The notes beneath the pieces were generated by a model. It saw nothing but the letters and a program-made list of their open reading frames with translations. It did not search any database and was not told the DNA's origin. This document shows positions 39,993 through 47,895 of a DNA stretch of 64,000 bases, piece by piece. How positions within the stretch are numbered: position 1 is the stretch's first letter; each line of letters begins with the position of its first letter. A program made the position numbers and the translations under genes. Origin of the DNA: SMAG-U1939 sp036376595. Its GTDB lineage: Bacteria > Chloroflexota > Ktedonobacteria > Ktedonobacterales > JADMIN01. The DNA lies in contig DASVAA010000056.1 of NCBI GenBank assembly GCA_036376595.1, positions 1 through 64,000 on the forward strand, read 5' to 3'.

Positions 39993-41351
39993 ATGAGCAG
40001 CCCCACCGGCCGGCCCGCGCTGCGGCGTGACCGCGCATTTCGTGCCATCTGGGCAGGGCAGACCGCCTCGCTGTTCGGCGATCAGGTGACCGGGCTGGCG
40101 CTGCCGTGGCTGATCCTGCTCCAGACTCGGTCGCCGCTGGCGGCGGGGGTCATCGCGGCGCTGCGCTACGTGCCGCTGGTGGCGCTGGGCCTCGTAGCGG
40201 GCGTCGCCGCTGACCACGTCAGCCGCCACGCGCTGATGATCGCCAGCGACGCGGGCCGCGCGCTGGCGCTGGGCGCCGTCGCGGTGCTGGGCCTGCTGCG
40301 GCTGGCGCCGCCGCTGTGGGCGCTGGCGCTGGTGGTGCTGGCGCTGGGCACGGGGCAACTCTTCTTCCAGATTGCCTACCGCGCCTGGCTGCCGGAGGTG
40401 ACGGGCGAAGCGCGGCTGGCACGCGCGACGGCGGCGCTGGAGGCGTCGGACGCGGCGAGCGTGCTGGTGGGCTATCCGCTGGCCGGCGCGCTGATTGCGG
40501 CGGTGGGCCCGGTGCTGGCGCTGGGCGCCGACGCACTCTCGTACGTCGTCTCGGCGCTCACGCTTGGCTGGGCGGGGAACGGAGAACGCGGAGGTCGCGG
40601 AGGTGCGCGGAGGGAGAAGTCAGAGAGAACGCGAAGGACGCGAAGAACGCGCGAAGAACGCGAAGGAGGGAAACCAGAGGGAGGAACCGCAGGGGACGCA
40701 GGGGACGCAGGGGACGCAGAGGACGCAGAGGACGCAGAGGATCGCGGTGCGCTGGACGAGGCGCTGGCCGGCGTGCGGCTGATCCTGCGGACGCCAGCGC
40801 AGCGCGTGCTGAAGGGCGCGGGCGCGGCGCTCTACCTGGACGCCGGAGCAACTGGCGTGCTGCTGGCGACGCTGACCCAATTGCGGCTGCACCTGCCGGC
40901 GACGCTGGCGGGGGTCATTTTTGGTGCGGCCGGGGTGGGCGGGCTGATCGGCAGCGCGCTGGCCCCGCGGCTCTACGAGCGCGGTTGGCGGCGTGAGCTA
41001 GGCGGTGCGCTGGCGGTAGCGGCGCTGGGCGCGATGGGATTGGCCGTCGCGGGGCTGCTGGCGCCCGCGCCCGGCTTCGCGCTGGCCTTCGCCGCCAATC
41101 TGACGCTGGATGGCGCGGTGGCGCTGGGCTTCGTGCTCACCGGCACAGCCAACACGCTCGTCACACCGCCGGAGCTGCGCGGACGGGTGAACGCGGCCAG
41201 CACGATCTACTCGTCGGCGGTGCGCGGTGTGGCAGCAATAGGGGCGGGCGCACTCGCCGCTGCCGGCGATCCGTTGCCGGCGTTCCTCGCGCTCGCGGGC
41301 TGCTGCCTCGTCGCATCCGGCATCGCCTGGGGCCGGCGAGCGGGCGCTTGA
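39993..41351 (+). CDS. MFS transporter with repeat-derived central loop
   Basis: 452 residues from ATG 39993 (AGGAG 16 bases ahead, rather far; the start is therefore uncertain). Twelve membrane segments of the MFS drug/antiporter type are visible: N-terminal RDRAFRAIWAGQTASLFGDQVTGLALPW, then six helices to about residue 190 and six more from about 265. The central cytoplasmic loop (residues about 196-251) is wholly encoded by a family A repeat, giving a charged Gly/Arg/Glu then Gly/Glu-Asp-Ala sequence with a GDA/EDA triplet unit. The frame is open through it. The substrate is unknown; related members export drugs or macrolides. Confidence 0.9.
   Translation: MSSPTGRPALRRDRAFRAIWAGQTASLFGDQVTGLALPWLILLQTRSPLAAGVIAALRYVPLVALGLVAGVAADHVSRHALMIASDAGRALALGAVAVLGLLRLAPPLWALALVVLALGTGQLFFQIAYRAWLPEVTGEARLARATAALEASDAASVLVGYPLAGALIAAVGPVLALGADALSYVVSALTLGWAGNGERGGRGGARREKSERTRRTRRTREEREGGKPEGGTAGDAGDAGDAEDAEDAEDRGALDEALAGVRLILRTPAQRVLKGAGAALYLDAGATGVLLATLTQLRLHLPATLAGVIFGAAGVGGLIGSALAPRLYERGWRRELGGALAVAALGAMGLAVAGLLAPAPGFALAFAANLTLDGAVALGFVLTGTANTLVTPPELRGRVNAASTIYSSAVRGVAAIGAGALAAAGDPLPAFLALAGCCLVASGIAWGRRAGA
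40579..40742. repeat. family A repeat with 9-base tandem units inside MFS gene
   Basis: Purine-rich on the coding strand. It begins with GGAGAACGCGGAGGTCGCGG, passes GCGAAGGACGCGAAGAACGC and ends with three GGGGACGCA and three GAGGACGCA units in tandem. The 9-base unit keeps the frame and encodes GDA and EDA triplets. Confidence 0.92.
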
Positions 41352-41376
41352 CAAATGGCATGCAGCTGTATACTAT
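41348..41376 (+). promoter_or_regulatory. consensus sigma-70 promoter overlapping the MFS stop codon
   Basis: TTGACA and TACTAT separated by exactly 17 bases; the -35 box contains the TGA stop of the MFS gene. It would transcribe the EXORDIUM-like gene with a leader of about 265 bases (41384-41649), which looks structured and holds no gene. Confidence 0.65.
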
Positions 41377-41649
41377 CGCCTTGCTTCGTCGCGAGTGACG
41401 TGCGACTCAGGACCGCTGGGCGCTTGAAGACGCCAGGGAAGCGGCCACGCGGGCCACCTCGCACGAAGCGCTGCCTTTGGCGTCGTCAGGATGATGCGGC
41501 GGCGGGTTGCTGGTGCGCCGCGCGTACCGCAGGAAGGGGGTGGTCGGCGCGCCCCACGAGCGCATGGATGGGGCGCGGAGGTCGTGTAAGGACCAAAGGA
41601 CCACGTGGCACGGACCCGGTGTTTGCGATCCGTCAAAGGGAGGTATACC

Positions 41650-42636
41650 GTGTTCCTCAGCCGCAAGCGCGCCGTGATCGGCGCCATTCTCTCCGCTGGG
41701 CTTGCGCTCGTCGCCCTCACGGCGATGGTGGTAACCAGCGTCAGTGCCGCGCCCGCCGCGGCGGGCCTCGCATCGCACCCCTCGATCCACATGACCGGCA
41801 CGCGGCAGAGTCTTAGCCCACAGCTTGGCAGCGGCAACCTGACCTACCATAGCGGCGGCCGCATCATGAAGACGGAAGTCAGCTATGCCATCGTCTGGGA
41901 TCCGCCAAAGCTCCAGAATGGCAAGTCCACACACATCAGCAGCACCTACACGAGCCTCATCTCGCGCTACTTCGGCGATGTCGGCGGCCACGGCCTCTAT
42001 GGCAACAACACGCAGTACTACCAGGTGATCAGCGGCGTTACCACGCACATCCAGAACACCTCGACCTTCGGCGGCCTCTGGGTGGATACGTCGGCGTATC
42101 CCGCCTCGGGCTGCAGCGACTCGGCAACCCCCGGCGCATGCGTCTCCGACTCACAGATTCGCGCCGAGGTGAGCAAGGCGATGAGCGCCAAAGGGTGGAC
42201 CGGCGGCCTCACCCACATCTTCTTCGTCTTCACCTCGTACGGTGAAGGTTCGTGCTCCGGCAGCAGCTGCGCCTTCACGGCGTACTGCGCCTACCACGGC
42301 CACTTCACCTCCGGCAGCACGACGGTGATCTACGCCAATATGCCCTACACCGGCACCAACCTCAGCGCGTGCGGCGGCGGCGTCTATCCCAACGGCGACC
42401 CCGACGCCGACAGCGTGATCAACGTCACCAGCCACGAGCAGATGGAGTCCGTCACCGACCCCAACCTGAACGCCTGGTACGACGCCGCGGGCTACGAGAT
42501 CGGCGACAAGTGCGCGTGGATCTTCGGTCCGGCGCTCAACTCCAGCGGCGCCGACGCCGTCTGGAACGGGCACAACTACTACGTGCAGAAGGAGTGGGAC
42601 AACAGCAAATCGGCCTGTGAGATGACCGGGCCGTAG
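41650..42636 (+). CDS. secreted EXORDIUM/phosphate-induced-1-like protein
   Basis: 328 residues from GTG 41650, with GGGAGG seven bases ahead. A basic start and hydrophobic core (RKRAVIGAILSAGLALVALTAMV) ending ASA-type form a Sec signal peptide. The mature part resembles plant EXORDIUM/phi-1 proteins and bacterial relatives: YYQVISGVTTHI, YANMPYTGTNLSACGGG, and a C-terminal VTSHEQMESVTDP...AWYDAAGYEIGDKC. The SHEQxESVTDP motif resembles a zinc-peptidase helix, but the second His is replaced by Glu/Ser-type residues, so enzymatic activity is unproven. Eight or so Cys suggest disulfides. It is paired with another exported protein downstream. Confidence 0.75.
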   Translation: MFLSRKRAVIGAILSAGLALVALTAMVVTSVSAAPAAAGLASHPSIHMTGTRQSLSPQLGSGNLTYHSGGRIMKTEVSYAIVWDPPKLQNGKSTHISSTYTSLISRYFGDVGGHGLYGNNTQYYQVISGVTTHIQNTSTFGGLWVDTSAYPASGCSDSATPGACVSDSQIRAEVSKAMSAKGWTGGLTHIFFVFTSYGEGSCSGSSCAFTAYCAYHGHFTSGSTTVIYANMPYTGTNLSACGGGVYPNGDPDADSVINVTSHEQMESVTDPNLNAWYDAAGYEIGDKCAWIFGPALNSSGADAVWNGHNYYVQKEWDNSKSACEMTGP

Positions 42637-42684
42637 CTTCAGACTAGGATTGATGCGCGCCGCGCATGCACCGGGAGGACTGGC

Positions 42685-44343
42685 ATGAACATGCCTCGCA
42701 GGCGCATCGCGGCGCTGGTGACGCTGGCGGCGGTGACGCTGGCGGCGGTCGCACTGCTGCTTACTGCGGCCGGCGCCGGGCTGGCGGTGGTGCATTTCGG
42801 TGGGCGGCTTGGGGGCGGGACAAGCGCTCCCGGCAAGAGCATCTCCGCGCTGGCGGCGACGGCAACGGCGAGCGGACATCTGATTGCCGTGGAGAACGCG
42901 CGGTCCGGCACGCGCGACTGGATGATCGCCGGCGGGCACGCGGCGACGGTCCAGATTCAGGGCTACGCGGGCGCGCTTTCGGCCAGCGCCGGCCAGAGGC
43001 TGACGTTCTACGTCAGCACGCAGGTCGCGGGCACGCCGTACACGGTGGATGTCTACCGGATCGGCTGGTACGGCGGTCTCGGCGGCCGCCTGATCGCCAC
43101 GCTGCACGAGCGCGGACAGGCGCAGGGCTACTACGATTGGCCAAATCTCCAACTGGTGAGCTGCGCGTCGTGTACCTTCGATCCGGCGACGCACCTGGTG
43201 GAGGCCAACTGGCAGCCCTCCTTCACCCTGACAATCGGCGCGACGTGGACCACCGGGCTGTACGTCGCCAAGCTGGCCGACGCCAACGATTGGCAGGCGT
43301 ACGTGTCGTTCGAGGTGCGTGGCAACCCGCATGCGACCTATATCGTCGTGGTGCCCGATAACACCACCGCGGCCTACAACGATTGGGGCGGCTACAGTCT
43401 CTATCACGGTCCTGACGGCCAGCTTGCCTCGCGCGCGACGATCGTCTCGTTCGACCGGCCGGCGCTGGGCTGGCGCTTCGGCTACGGCAGCGGCCTCTCG
43501 TACGAGATCGACGCCATCCGTTGGATGGAGCGCGGCGGCTACGACCTGGCATACGTCAGCAGCTCGGACCTCGACCAGGACCCAGGGCAGCTCCTCAACC
43601 ACCGGGCCTACATCTCGCTCGGCCACGATGAATACTGGTCCCAGGCGATGCGCGACGGCGTCGAGCAGGCGCGCGATGCCGGCGTGGGGCTGGCCTTCCT
43701 GGGGGCCAATGCCGGCTACTGGCGCATCCGCTACGCGCCCGATGCGCAGGGCGTCGCGGACCGCCGCATCGTCTGCTACAAGGACCTGAGTCTGGACCCG
43801 CTCTACGGCAAGGACAACAGCCAGGTGACGGGCCGCTTCCGCGACGCGCCGATCTCGCGGCCGGAGAACGCGCTGGTGGGCGTCATGTACTCCGACTACA
43901 TCACGCCGCCCGCCGGATTCCCCTGGACCTTTGCGCCCAAGAGCGACGAATTGGGGCTGGCGCAGGGCACAGGCTTGCAGGCGGGCGCCAGCTACGGCTG
44001 CAACATCGTCGGCTACGAGTTCGACCACGTCTTCGACGACGGCGTCTCGCCGCCCGACCTGCAGATTCTGGCGACCTCGGCCACGCGCACCGCGAGCGGG
44101 GGCGCCAACTACAGCAACACGACGTACTACGTGGCGCCCTCCAGGGCGCTGGTCTTCGCCAGCGGGTCAATTTACTGGTCGTATGCGCTCGACACGCTCC
44201 ATATCTGGGACATCCCCAGCGTCTCGCCGGATCACACGTGCTTGATCGCCTCGCAGGGGCAGGCGATCCCACAGATTCAGGCGCTGATGGCCCACGTGAT
44301 GGCGGCGCTGGTGGTGCGCCACACCGCCGCGTCGGCACCGTAA
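42685..44343 (+). CDS. exported protein related to N,N-dimethylformamidase beta-subunit family
   Basis: 552 residues, ATG after GGGAGGACTGGC. An N-terminal membrane anchor or signal (RRRIAALVTLAAVTLAAVALLLTAAGAGLAVV) is followed by a beta-sandwich start with YRIGWYGGLGGRLIA and a large C-terminal domain: VVPDNTTAAYNDWGGYSLY, RALGWRFGYG-like stretch, DLAYVSSSDLDQDP, SLGHDEYWSQAMRDG and GANAGYWRIRY. These fit the N,N-dimethylformamidase beta-like domain, which in most genomes is fused to other modules and has no proven reaction. It may remodel a cell-surface compound. It follows the EXORDIUM-like gene by 48 bases, so the two are likely co-expressed. Confidence 0.8.
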   Translation: MNMPRRRIAALVTLAAVTLAAVALLLTAAGAGLAVVHFGGRLGGGTSAPGKSISALAATATASGHLIAVENARSGTRDWMIAGGHAATVQIQGYAGALSASAGQRLTFYVSTQVAGTPYTVDVYRIGWYGGLGGRLIATLHERGQAQGYYDWPNLQLVSCASCTFDPATHLVEANWQPSFTLTIGATWTTGLYVAKLADANDWQAYVSFEVRGNPHATYIVVVPDNTTAAYNDWGGYSLYHGPDGQLASRATIVSFDRPALGWRFGYGSGLSYEIDAIRWMERGGYDLAYVSSSDLDQDPGQLLNHRAYISLGHDEYWSQAMRDGVEQARDAGVGLAFLGANAGYWRIRYAPDAQGVADRRIVCYKDLSLDPLYGKDNSQVTGRFRDAPISRPENALVGVMYSDYITPPAGFPWTFAPKSDELGLAQGTGLQAGASYGCNIVGYEFDHVFDDGVSPPDLQILATSATRTASGGANYSNTTYYVAPSRALVFASGSIYWSYALDTLHIWDIPSVSPDHTCLIASQGQAIPQIQALMAHVMAALVVRHTAASAP

Positions 44344-44362
44344 GCGCGGAGCATCCCGCGGG

Positions 44363-44632
44363 CTACGGCGATGGCGGGGATTCGTTTGCGCTTGCCGCAT
44401 TGGTGTCACGAGAGGCGAGCGGCGGCGACTGTAGCGCACGGACGAAGACATAGGCCAGCACCGCGAGCCAGCTCAACGGCAGCGTGAGCAGCGCCCAGAG
44501 CAGCCCCGGCTGGCCGCGGCGGTTGGCGTCGCGCCAGATCCAGGCAAACCCGATCAGCACAGGCACAACCACGGCGAGGATCGCTTCCGGGGGCGGGACG
44601 GGAACCATGTACGGGCCAAAGCGGATCACCAT
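44363..44632 (-). CDS. small two-helix membrane protein
   Basis: 89 residues, ATG with GAGAGGAG upstream. Two hydrophobic segments (AILAVVVPVLIGFAWIW and LLWALLTLPLSWLAVLAYVFV) flank a short basic loop (RDANRRGQPG). The pattern resembles the PLDc_N-type two-helix domain found in small proteins of Actinobacteria and Chloroflexota. No function is recognised. It is convergent with the dimethylformamidase-like gene. Confidence 0.7.
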   Translation of the reverse strand: MVIRFGPYMVPVPPPEAILAVVVPVLIGFAWIWRDANRRGQPGLLWALLTLPLSWLAVLAYVFVRALQSPPLASRDTNAASANESPPSP

Positions 44633-44669
44633 CGGGCAGCTCCTCTCGCGTCGCGCGGGTGCTCGCGGA

Positions 44670-46100
44670 TCAACGGCCTGGCGACAGTATAGCGCCAGCC
44701 GACCGGTGCGTGGGATCGAGCAGCGCCTCGGGCGCCGTGCCGCGGATCGAGGCGTCCACCAGCTCGACGGGGTGGACGACCGGGATGCGCTCGCCCAGGC
44801 GCTCCAGCGCGGCGGTGATCTGGAGCAGGCAGCCAGGATTAGCGGTGGCGATCACCTGCGGCCGCGTGCGCAGGATGTTGCGCGCCTTGCGCTCGCCCAG
44901 CTCGCTGGCGGCTTGCGGCTCCAGCAGGTTGTATACGCCCGCGCTGCCGCAGCAGATGTCGGCTTCGGGGATGTCGAGCAGCTCAAGCTGGGGGATCGCG
45001 TGCAGCACGGCCCGCGGCTGGCGGCGCACGCCCTGCGCGTGGGCCAGGTGGCAGGCGTCGTGGTAGGCCACGCGCAGCGGCAGCGGATGGCGCGGGGCGA
45101 TCGGCTCCAGCTCGGCCAGCAGCTCAGTCACGTCGCGCACCTTGGCTGAGAACGCCTGGGCGCGCGCGGCGTAAGCGGGATCGTCGCGCAGCAGGTAGCC
45201 GTAGTCCTTGAGGTTCGAGCCGCAGCCGGCGGCGTTGACGGCGATGGTATCCACCCCGGCGGCCTCGAAGACGTCGATTAGCCGGCGGGCGTAGTTCAGG
45301 CCCTCGGCCTCGCGGCCGGCGTGGATCGAGAGTGCGCCGCAGCAGCCCTGGGCGGCGGGCACTACCACGTCGCAGCCCTCGGCCGCCAGCACACGGATGG
45401 TGGCGGCGTTGACGGGATCGAAAAACACCTGCTGCACGCAGCCGGAGAGCAGGCCCACACAGCGCCGCGGGGTGCGACCCTCGGCAGCGGGAACGTAGGC
45501 CGGCAGGTGCGAGTGGGCGTCGCGCAGGCGGACAGGCGGCAGCACGGCCTCCATGCCGCGCAGGCGCTCGGGCAGGCGGCGCGCGAGGCCGTCCGCACGG
45601 GCCAGGCGACGCAGGCCGACTCGCTGGTAGAGCCACAGGGCAGGCACCATCGCGCGGAGGCGCTGCGGATGGGGGAAGAGCGCGAAGAGCAGCGCACGGA
45701 AGAGCCGGTCGGAGGGGGTGCGCGGGGCGCGGCGGGCGACCTGTGCGCGGGTGGCCTCGATCAGCTTGTCGTATTGCACGCCGGAGGGGCAGGCGGTGAC
45801 GCAGGCCATGCAGCCCAGGCACTGGTCGAAGTGACGGACCACATTGCCGGTCAGCCCGGTCTGCCCCTCGACGGCCTGTTTCATCAGGGCGATGCGGCCG
45901 CGGGGCGAGTCCATCTCCTCGCCCCACAGCAGGTACGTCGGGCAGGTAGGCAGGCAGAAGCCACAGTGGACACAATCGGCGATCAGCTCGGCATCCGGCG
46001 CGTGGTGCTCGTCGAAGGCCGGGAAAATGCCGTCCGATCGAGTGGGCGCGGCCGTTGCCGCCGTCACAGCGCCCACGTTATCTCGTGGATCAGTGCCCAT
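44670..46100 (-). CDS. glcF: glycolate oxidase iron-sulfur subunit
   Basis: 476 residues from ATG 46100 (AAAGG upstream). Two [4Fe-4S] motifs lie near the N-terminus: CVHCGFCLPTCPTYLL and CLGCMACVTACPSGV. The CCG-domain pairs typical of GlcF follow: SGCVQQ...QGCCGAL, DACHLAHAQG and CCGSAGVYN. It passes electrons from the flavin subunits to the quinone pool. The frame extends upstream to 46238, but that part only translates family A and B repeats and is rejected. It follows glcE and glcD in the same direction. Confidence 0.95.
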   Translation of the reverse strand: MGTDPRDNVGAVTAATAAPTRSDGIFPAFDEHHAPDAELIADCVHCGFCLPTCPTYLLWGEEMDSPRGRIALMKQAVEGQTGLTGNVVRHFDQCLGCMACVTACPSGVQYDKLIEATRAQVARRAPRTPSDRLFRALLFALFPHPQRLRAMVPALWLYQRVGLRRLARADGLARRLPERLRGMEAVLPPVRLRDAHSHLPAYVPAAEGRTPRRCVGLLSGCVQQVFFDPVNAATIRVLAAEGCDVVVPAAQGCCGALSIHAGREAEGLNYARRLIDVFEAAGVDTIAVNAAGCGSNLKDYGYLLRDDPAYAARAQAFSAKVRDVTELLAELEPIAPRHPLPLRVAYHDACHLAHAQGVRRQPRAVLHAIPQLELLDIPEADICCGSAGVYNLLEPQAASELGERKARNILRTRPQVIATANPGCLLQITAALERLGERIPVVHPVELVDASIRGTAPEALLDPTHRSAGAILSPGR

Positions 46101-46127
46101 GTCGTGAGCCTTTCCATCTCTGCCAGC

Positions 46128-46151
46128 GGGCGTCCACCGGACGCCCCTACG
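46128..46151. repeat. family B hairpin repeat between glcF and glcE
   Basis: GGGCGTCCACCGGACGCCC followed by CTACG, directly joined to a family A block. Confidence 0.88.
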
Positions 46152-46234
46152 AAACCCGCCTTCGCGCGCGCTCCGCTCTTCCCTTCTCCGCGTCCTCCGC
46201 GAACCTCCGCGAACTCCGCGTTTTCCGTATCCCT
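46152..46234. repeat. family A repeat between glcF and glcE
   Basis: The pyrimidine strand is up: CTTCTCCGCGTCCTCCGCGA, then ACCTCCGCGAACTCCGCG. It fills the gap and ends 12 bases from the glcE stop. Confidence 0.85.
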
Positions 46235-46245
46235 TCAATGCTGTC

Positions 46246-47688
46246 TCAGATCCCGCCTGCGAAACGCCCCGGGTTGAGGATCGCGTGCGGGTCGAACTGC
46301 GCCTTGAGCCGCCGCATCACGGCCAGCGCGGGGATTGGCCCCCACACGTCGAGCGTGCTCAGCAGCGATAGTGGCGCGTCCTGCACGACGAGGCTGCCCC
46401 GCGTCTGGGCTGCCGCCTCCCGCAGAGCATCGAGCGCTTCCACGTAGGGGCGTCCGGTGGACGCCCGCGCGTCTTCCGAGCCGGCGAGCCGCAGGTAGGA
46501 GATACCGTGGCCGGCATGCATGCGCAGCCGCGCGCGCAGGCCGTGTTCGCGCGCCACCGCACGCAGCCGCGCCAGCCAGTCCGCTTGGGCCGAGGGCAGC
46601 AGGCTGACCTTGAGCAGCAGCGAGCCATCGTCCACATCGCCCTGCGGCACCAGATCGCCCGCCGCGCGCCAGAATGCCGCCCCGTCGTCCTCACCCTCTG
46701 GCAGGGGCGAGGCGGGCCTCACCGCTACACCGCCGGGCGAGGGGGGGACAGATGCTCCTGTCACATTGGCTCGATCTCCAGCCCGCGTAGGCGAGCTTGG
46801 TGGCCGCAGGCCCGTAGGCGCGGATTCATCCGCCGGCCAACCTTTGCCAGCCAGCGCGTCGAGCGCCGCTGCCTGGTCGGCGACGGCTTCGGGGATCGCG
46901 GAGGCGAAGCGCACCGCCAGCCGGAAGGGTCCCGCGGCGGCGTCCTCGGCGAGCAGGTCCATCGCGGCGGGGACAAGCGTGGAGGCGTTGACGCGCAGCG
47001 CAAGGTCGAGCAGCGGCGCGGGGTCGTCGGATGTGTAAACCAGCGTGCGCGTGGCGGCCGGCAGCGGATACAGGCGGAACATGGCCGAGACGACGACGCC
47101 CAGCGTGCCGAGCGCGTCGGTGAAGAGCTTGGGCAGGTCGTAGCCGGCGACGTTCTTGACCACCTTGCCGCCGCCGCGCGCCACCGTGCCGTCGGTCAGC
47201 GCGACGCGCACGCCGATGATCTGGTCGCGTACGCCGCCGTGGCGCAGCCGGTGCGCGCCGGTCGCGTTGGTGGCGATGATGCCGCCGATCGTGGCCGCGG
47301 GCGGCAGCGCGGGATCGAGCGCGAGCCACTGCCCCGCCTGCGCGAGCTGCGCCTGGAGCGCGGCCAGCGGCGTGCCGGCCTGCACCGAGACGGTCTGGTC
47401 GTGTGGCGCGTGCTCGATAACGCCGCTCAACCGCCGGGTGGAGAGCAGCAGGTCGCCGCGCGTGGGGGGCGCGCCGAGGTGCGACTGCGTGCCGCCGCCG
47501 CGCGGCAGCACCGCCAGCCCCTCGCGGTCGGCGTAGGCCAGCAGGGCGGCGACCTCGTCCTCGCTCGCCGGCTCGACCACCACGCGCGGTCGCACGCCGG
47601 CCACTACGTCATCGGGCCCCGCCGGCCACACGCCGCCCGGCGCGATCGCCTCCAGCGCGGTCTGGAGGGCTGTCGTAGATGCCTGCAT
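46246..47688 (-). CDS. glcE: glycolate oxidase FAD-binding subunit with several repeat insertions
   Basis: 480 residues from ATG 47688 (AAGGGGG upstream), longer than the roughly 350 residues of E. coli GlcE. The FAD-binding PCMH domain is clear: VLPRGGGTQSHLG, PPAATIGGIIATNATGAHRLRHGG and GGGKVVKNVAGYDLPKLF. Residues about 284-334 are encoded by adjoining family D and E' repeats (including a WPADESAPTGLRPPSSPTR segment), and 407-416 by a family B hairpin (ARASTGRPY). The frame stays open and the conserved C-terminal AQFDPHAILNPGRF is intact, so the gene appears functional. It works with GlcD and GlcF. Confidence 0.9.
   Translation of the reverse strand: MQASTTALQTALEAIAPGGVWPAGPDDVVAGVRPRVVVEPASEDEVAALLAYADREGLAVLPRGGGTQSHLGAPPTRGDLLLSTRRLSGVIEHAPHDQTVSVQAGTPLAALQAQLAQAGQWLALDPALPPAATIGGIIATNATGAHRLRHGGVRDQIIGVRVALTDGTVARGGGKVVKNVAGYDLPKLFTDALGTLGVVVSAMFRLYPLPAATRTLVYTSDDPAPLLDLALRVNASTLVPAAMDLLAEDAAAGPFRLAVRFASAIPEAVADQAAALDALAGKGWPADESAPTGLRPPSSPTRAGDRANVTGASVPPSPGGVAVRPASPLPEGEDDGAAFWRAAGDLVPQGDVDDGSLLLKVSLLPSAQADWLARLRAVAREHGLRARLRMHAGHGISYLRLAGSEDARASTGRPYVEALDALREAAAQTRGSLVVQDAPLSLLSTLDVWGPIPALAVMRRLKAQFDPHAILNPGRFAGGI
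46443..46466. repeat. family B hairpin repeat inside glcE
   Basis: CGTAGGGGCGTCCGGTGGAC followed by GCCC, the inverted form of the hairpin. It is read in frame as Arg-Ala-Ser-Thr-Gly-Arg-Pro-Tyr. Confidence 0.88.
46688..46735. repeat. family E' repeat inside glcE
   Basis: TCCTCACCCTCTGGCAGGGG followed by CGAGGCGGGCCTCACCGCTACACCG, the inverted counterpart of the copy inside fabD. Confidence 0.75.
46779..46838. repeat. family D 60-bp repeat inside glcE
   Basis: CAGCCCGCGTAGGCGAGCTT...GGCGCGGATTCATCCGCCGG; close match over its full length to the intergenic copy at 17263-17322. Confidence 0.88.
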
Positions 47689-47723
47689 GCGTGGTGCCCC
47701 CTTCGCTACGTCGACAGGTCGCC

Positions 47724-47780
47724 AAGCGGTTGAAACCGCGCCTGTGGGGCGTTCCGCCGCGAAACCCACCTGCGCGGGTT
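47724..47780. repeat. family D2 repeat
   Basis: AAGCGGTTGAAACCGCGCCT, TTCCGCCGCGAAACCCACC and GCGCGGGTT, the counterpart of 39812-39870. Confidence 0.75.
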
Positions 47781-47797
47781 AGGATGCGAGCCTCTCT

Positions 47798-47882
47798 AAC
47801 TCCTCTGCGTCCTCTGCGTCCTCTGCGGTTTCTCTTTCTGCTTTCTCCCTCCTCCGTTCCCTCCGTTTCCTCTGTGGTAAAT
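47798..47882. repeat. family A repeat between glcE and glcD
   Basis: CCTCTGCGTCCTCTGCGTCC, TCTGCGGTTTCTC, then CCTCCGTTCCCTCCGTTTCC and TCTGTGGTAA, the exact complement of the two core blocks. Confidence 0.92.
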
Positions 47883-47895
47883 ATCTCCCGCGCCC

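Larger units (their letters stand above)
47689..47895. other. glcE-glcD gap filled with two repeats
   Basis: 207 bases. Family D2 (47724-47780) and a family A block (47798-47882) take up most of the gap; only short unique stretches remain beside the glcE ribosome site. Confidence 0.75.

Noticed and set aside
42151..44028. 625-codon minus-strand open frame opposite the exported-protein pair
   Set aside because: Antisense shadow of two recognisable genes with signal peptides and family motifs; its Val/Arg/Ala-rich sequence shows no family pattern.
46101..46238. N-terminal extension of glcF to 46238
   Set aside because: The extra codons are a translation of family A and B repeats; the ATG at 46100 has its own ribosome site and starts the conserved protein.
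47689..47769. N-terminal extension of glcE to 47769
   Set aside because: It translates a family D2 repeat; the ATG at 47688 is preceded by AAGGGGG.
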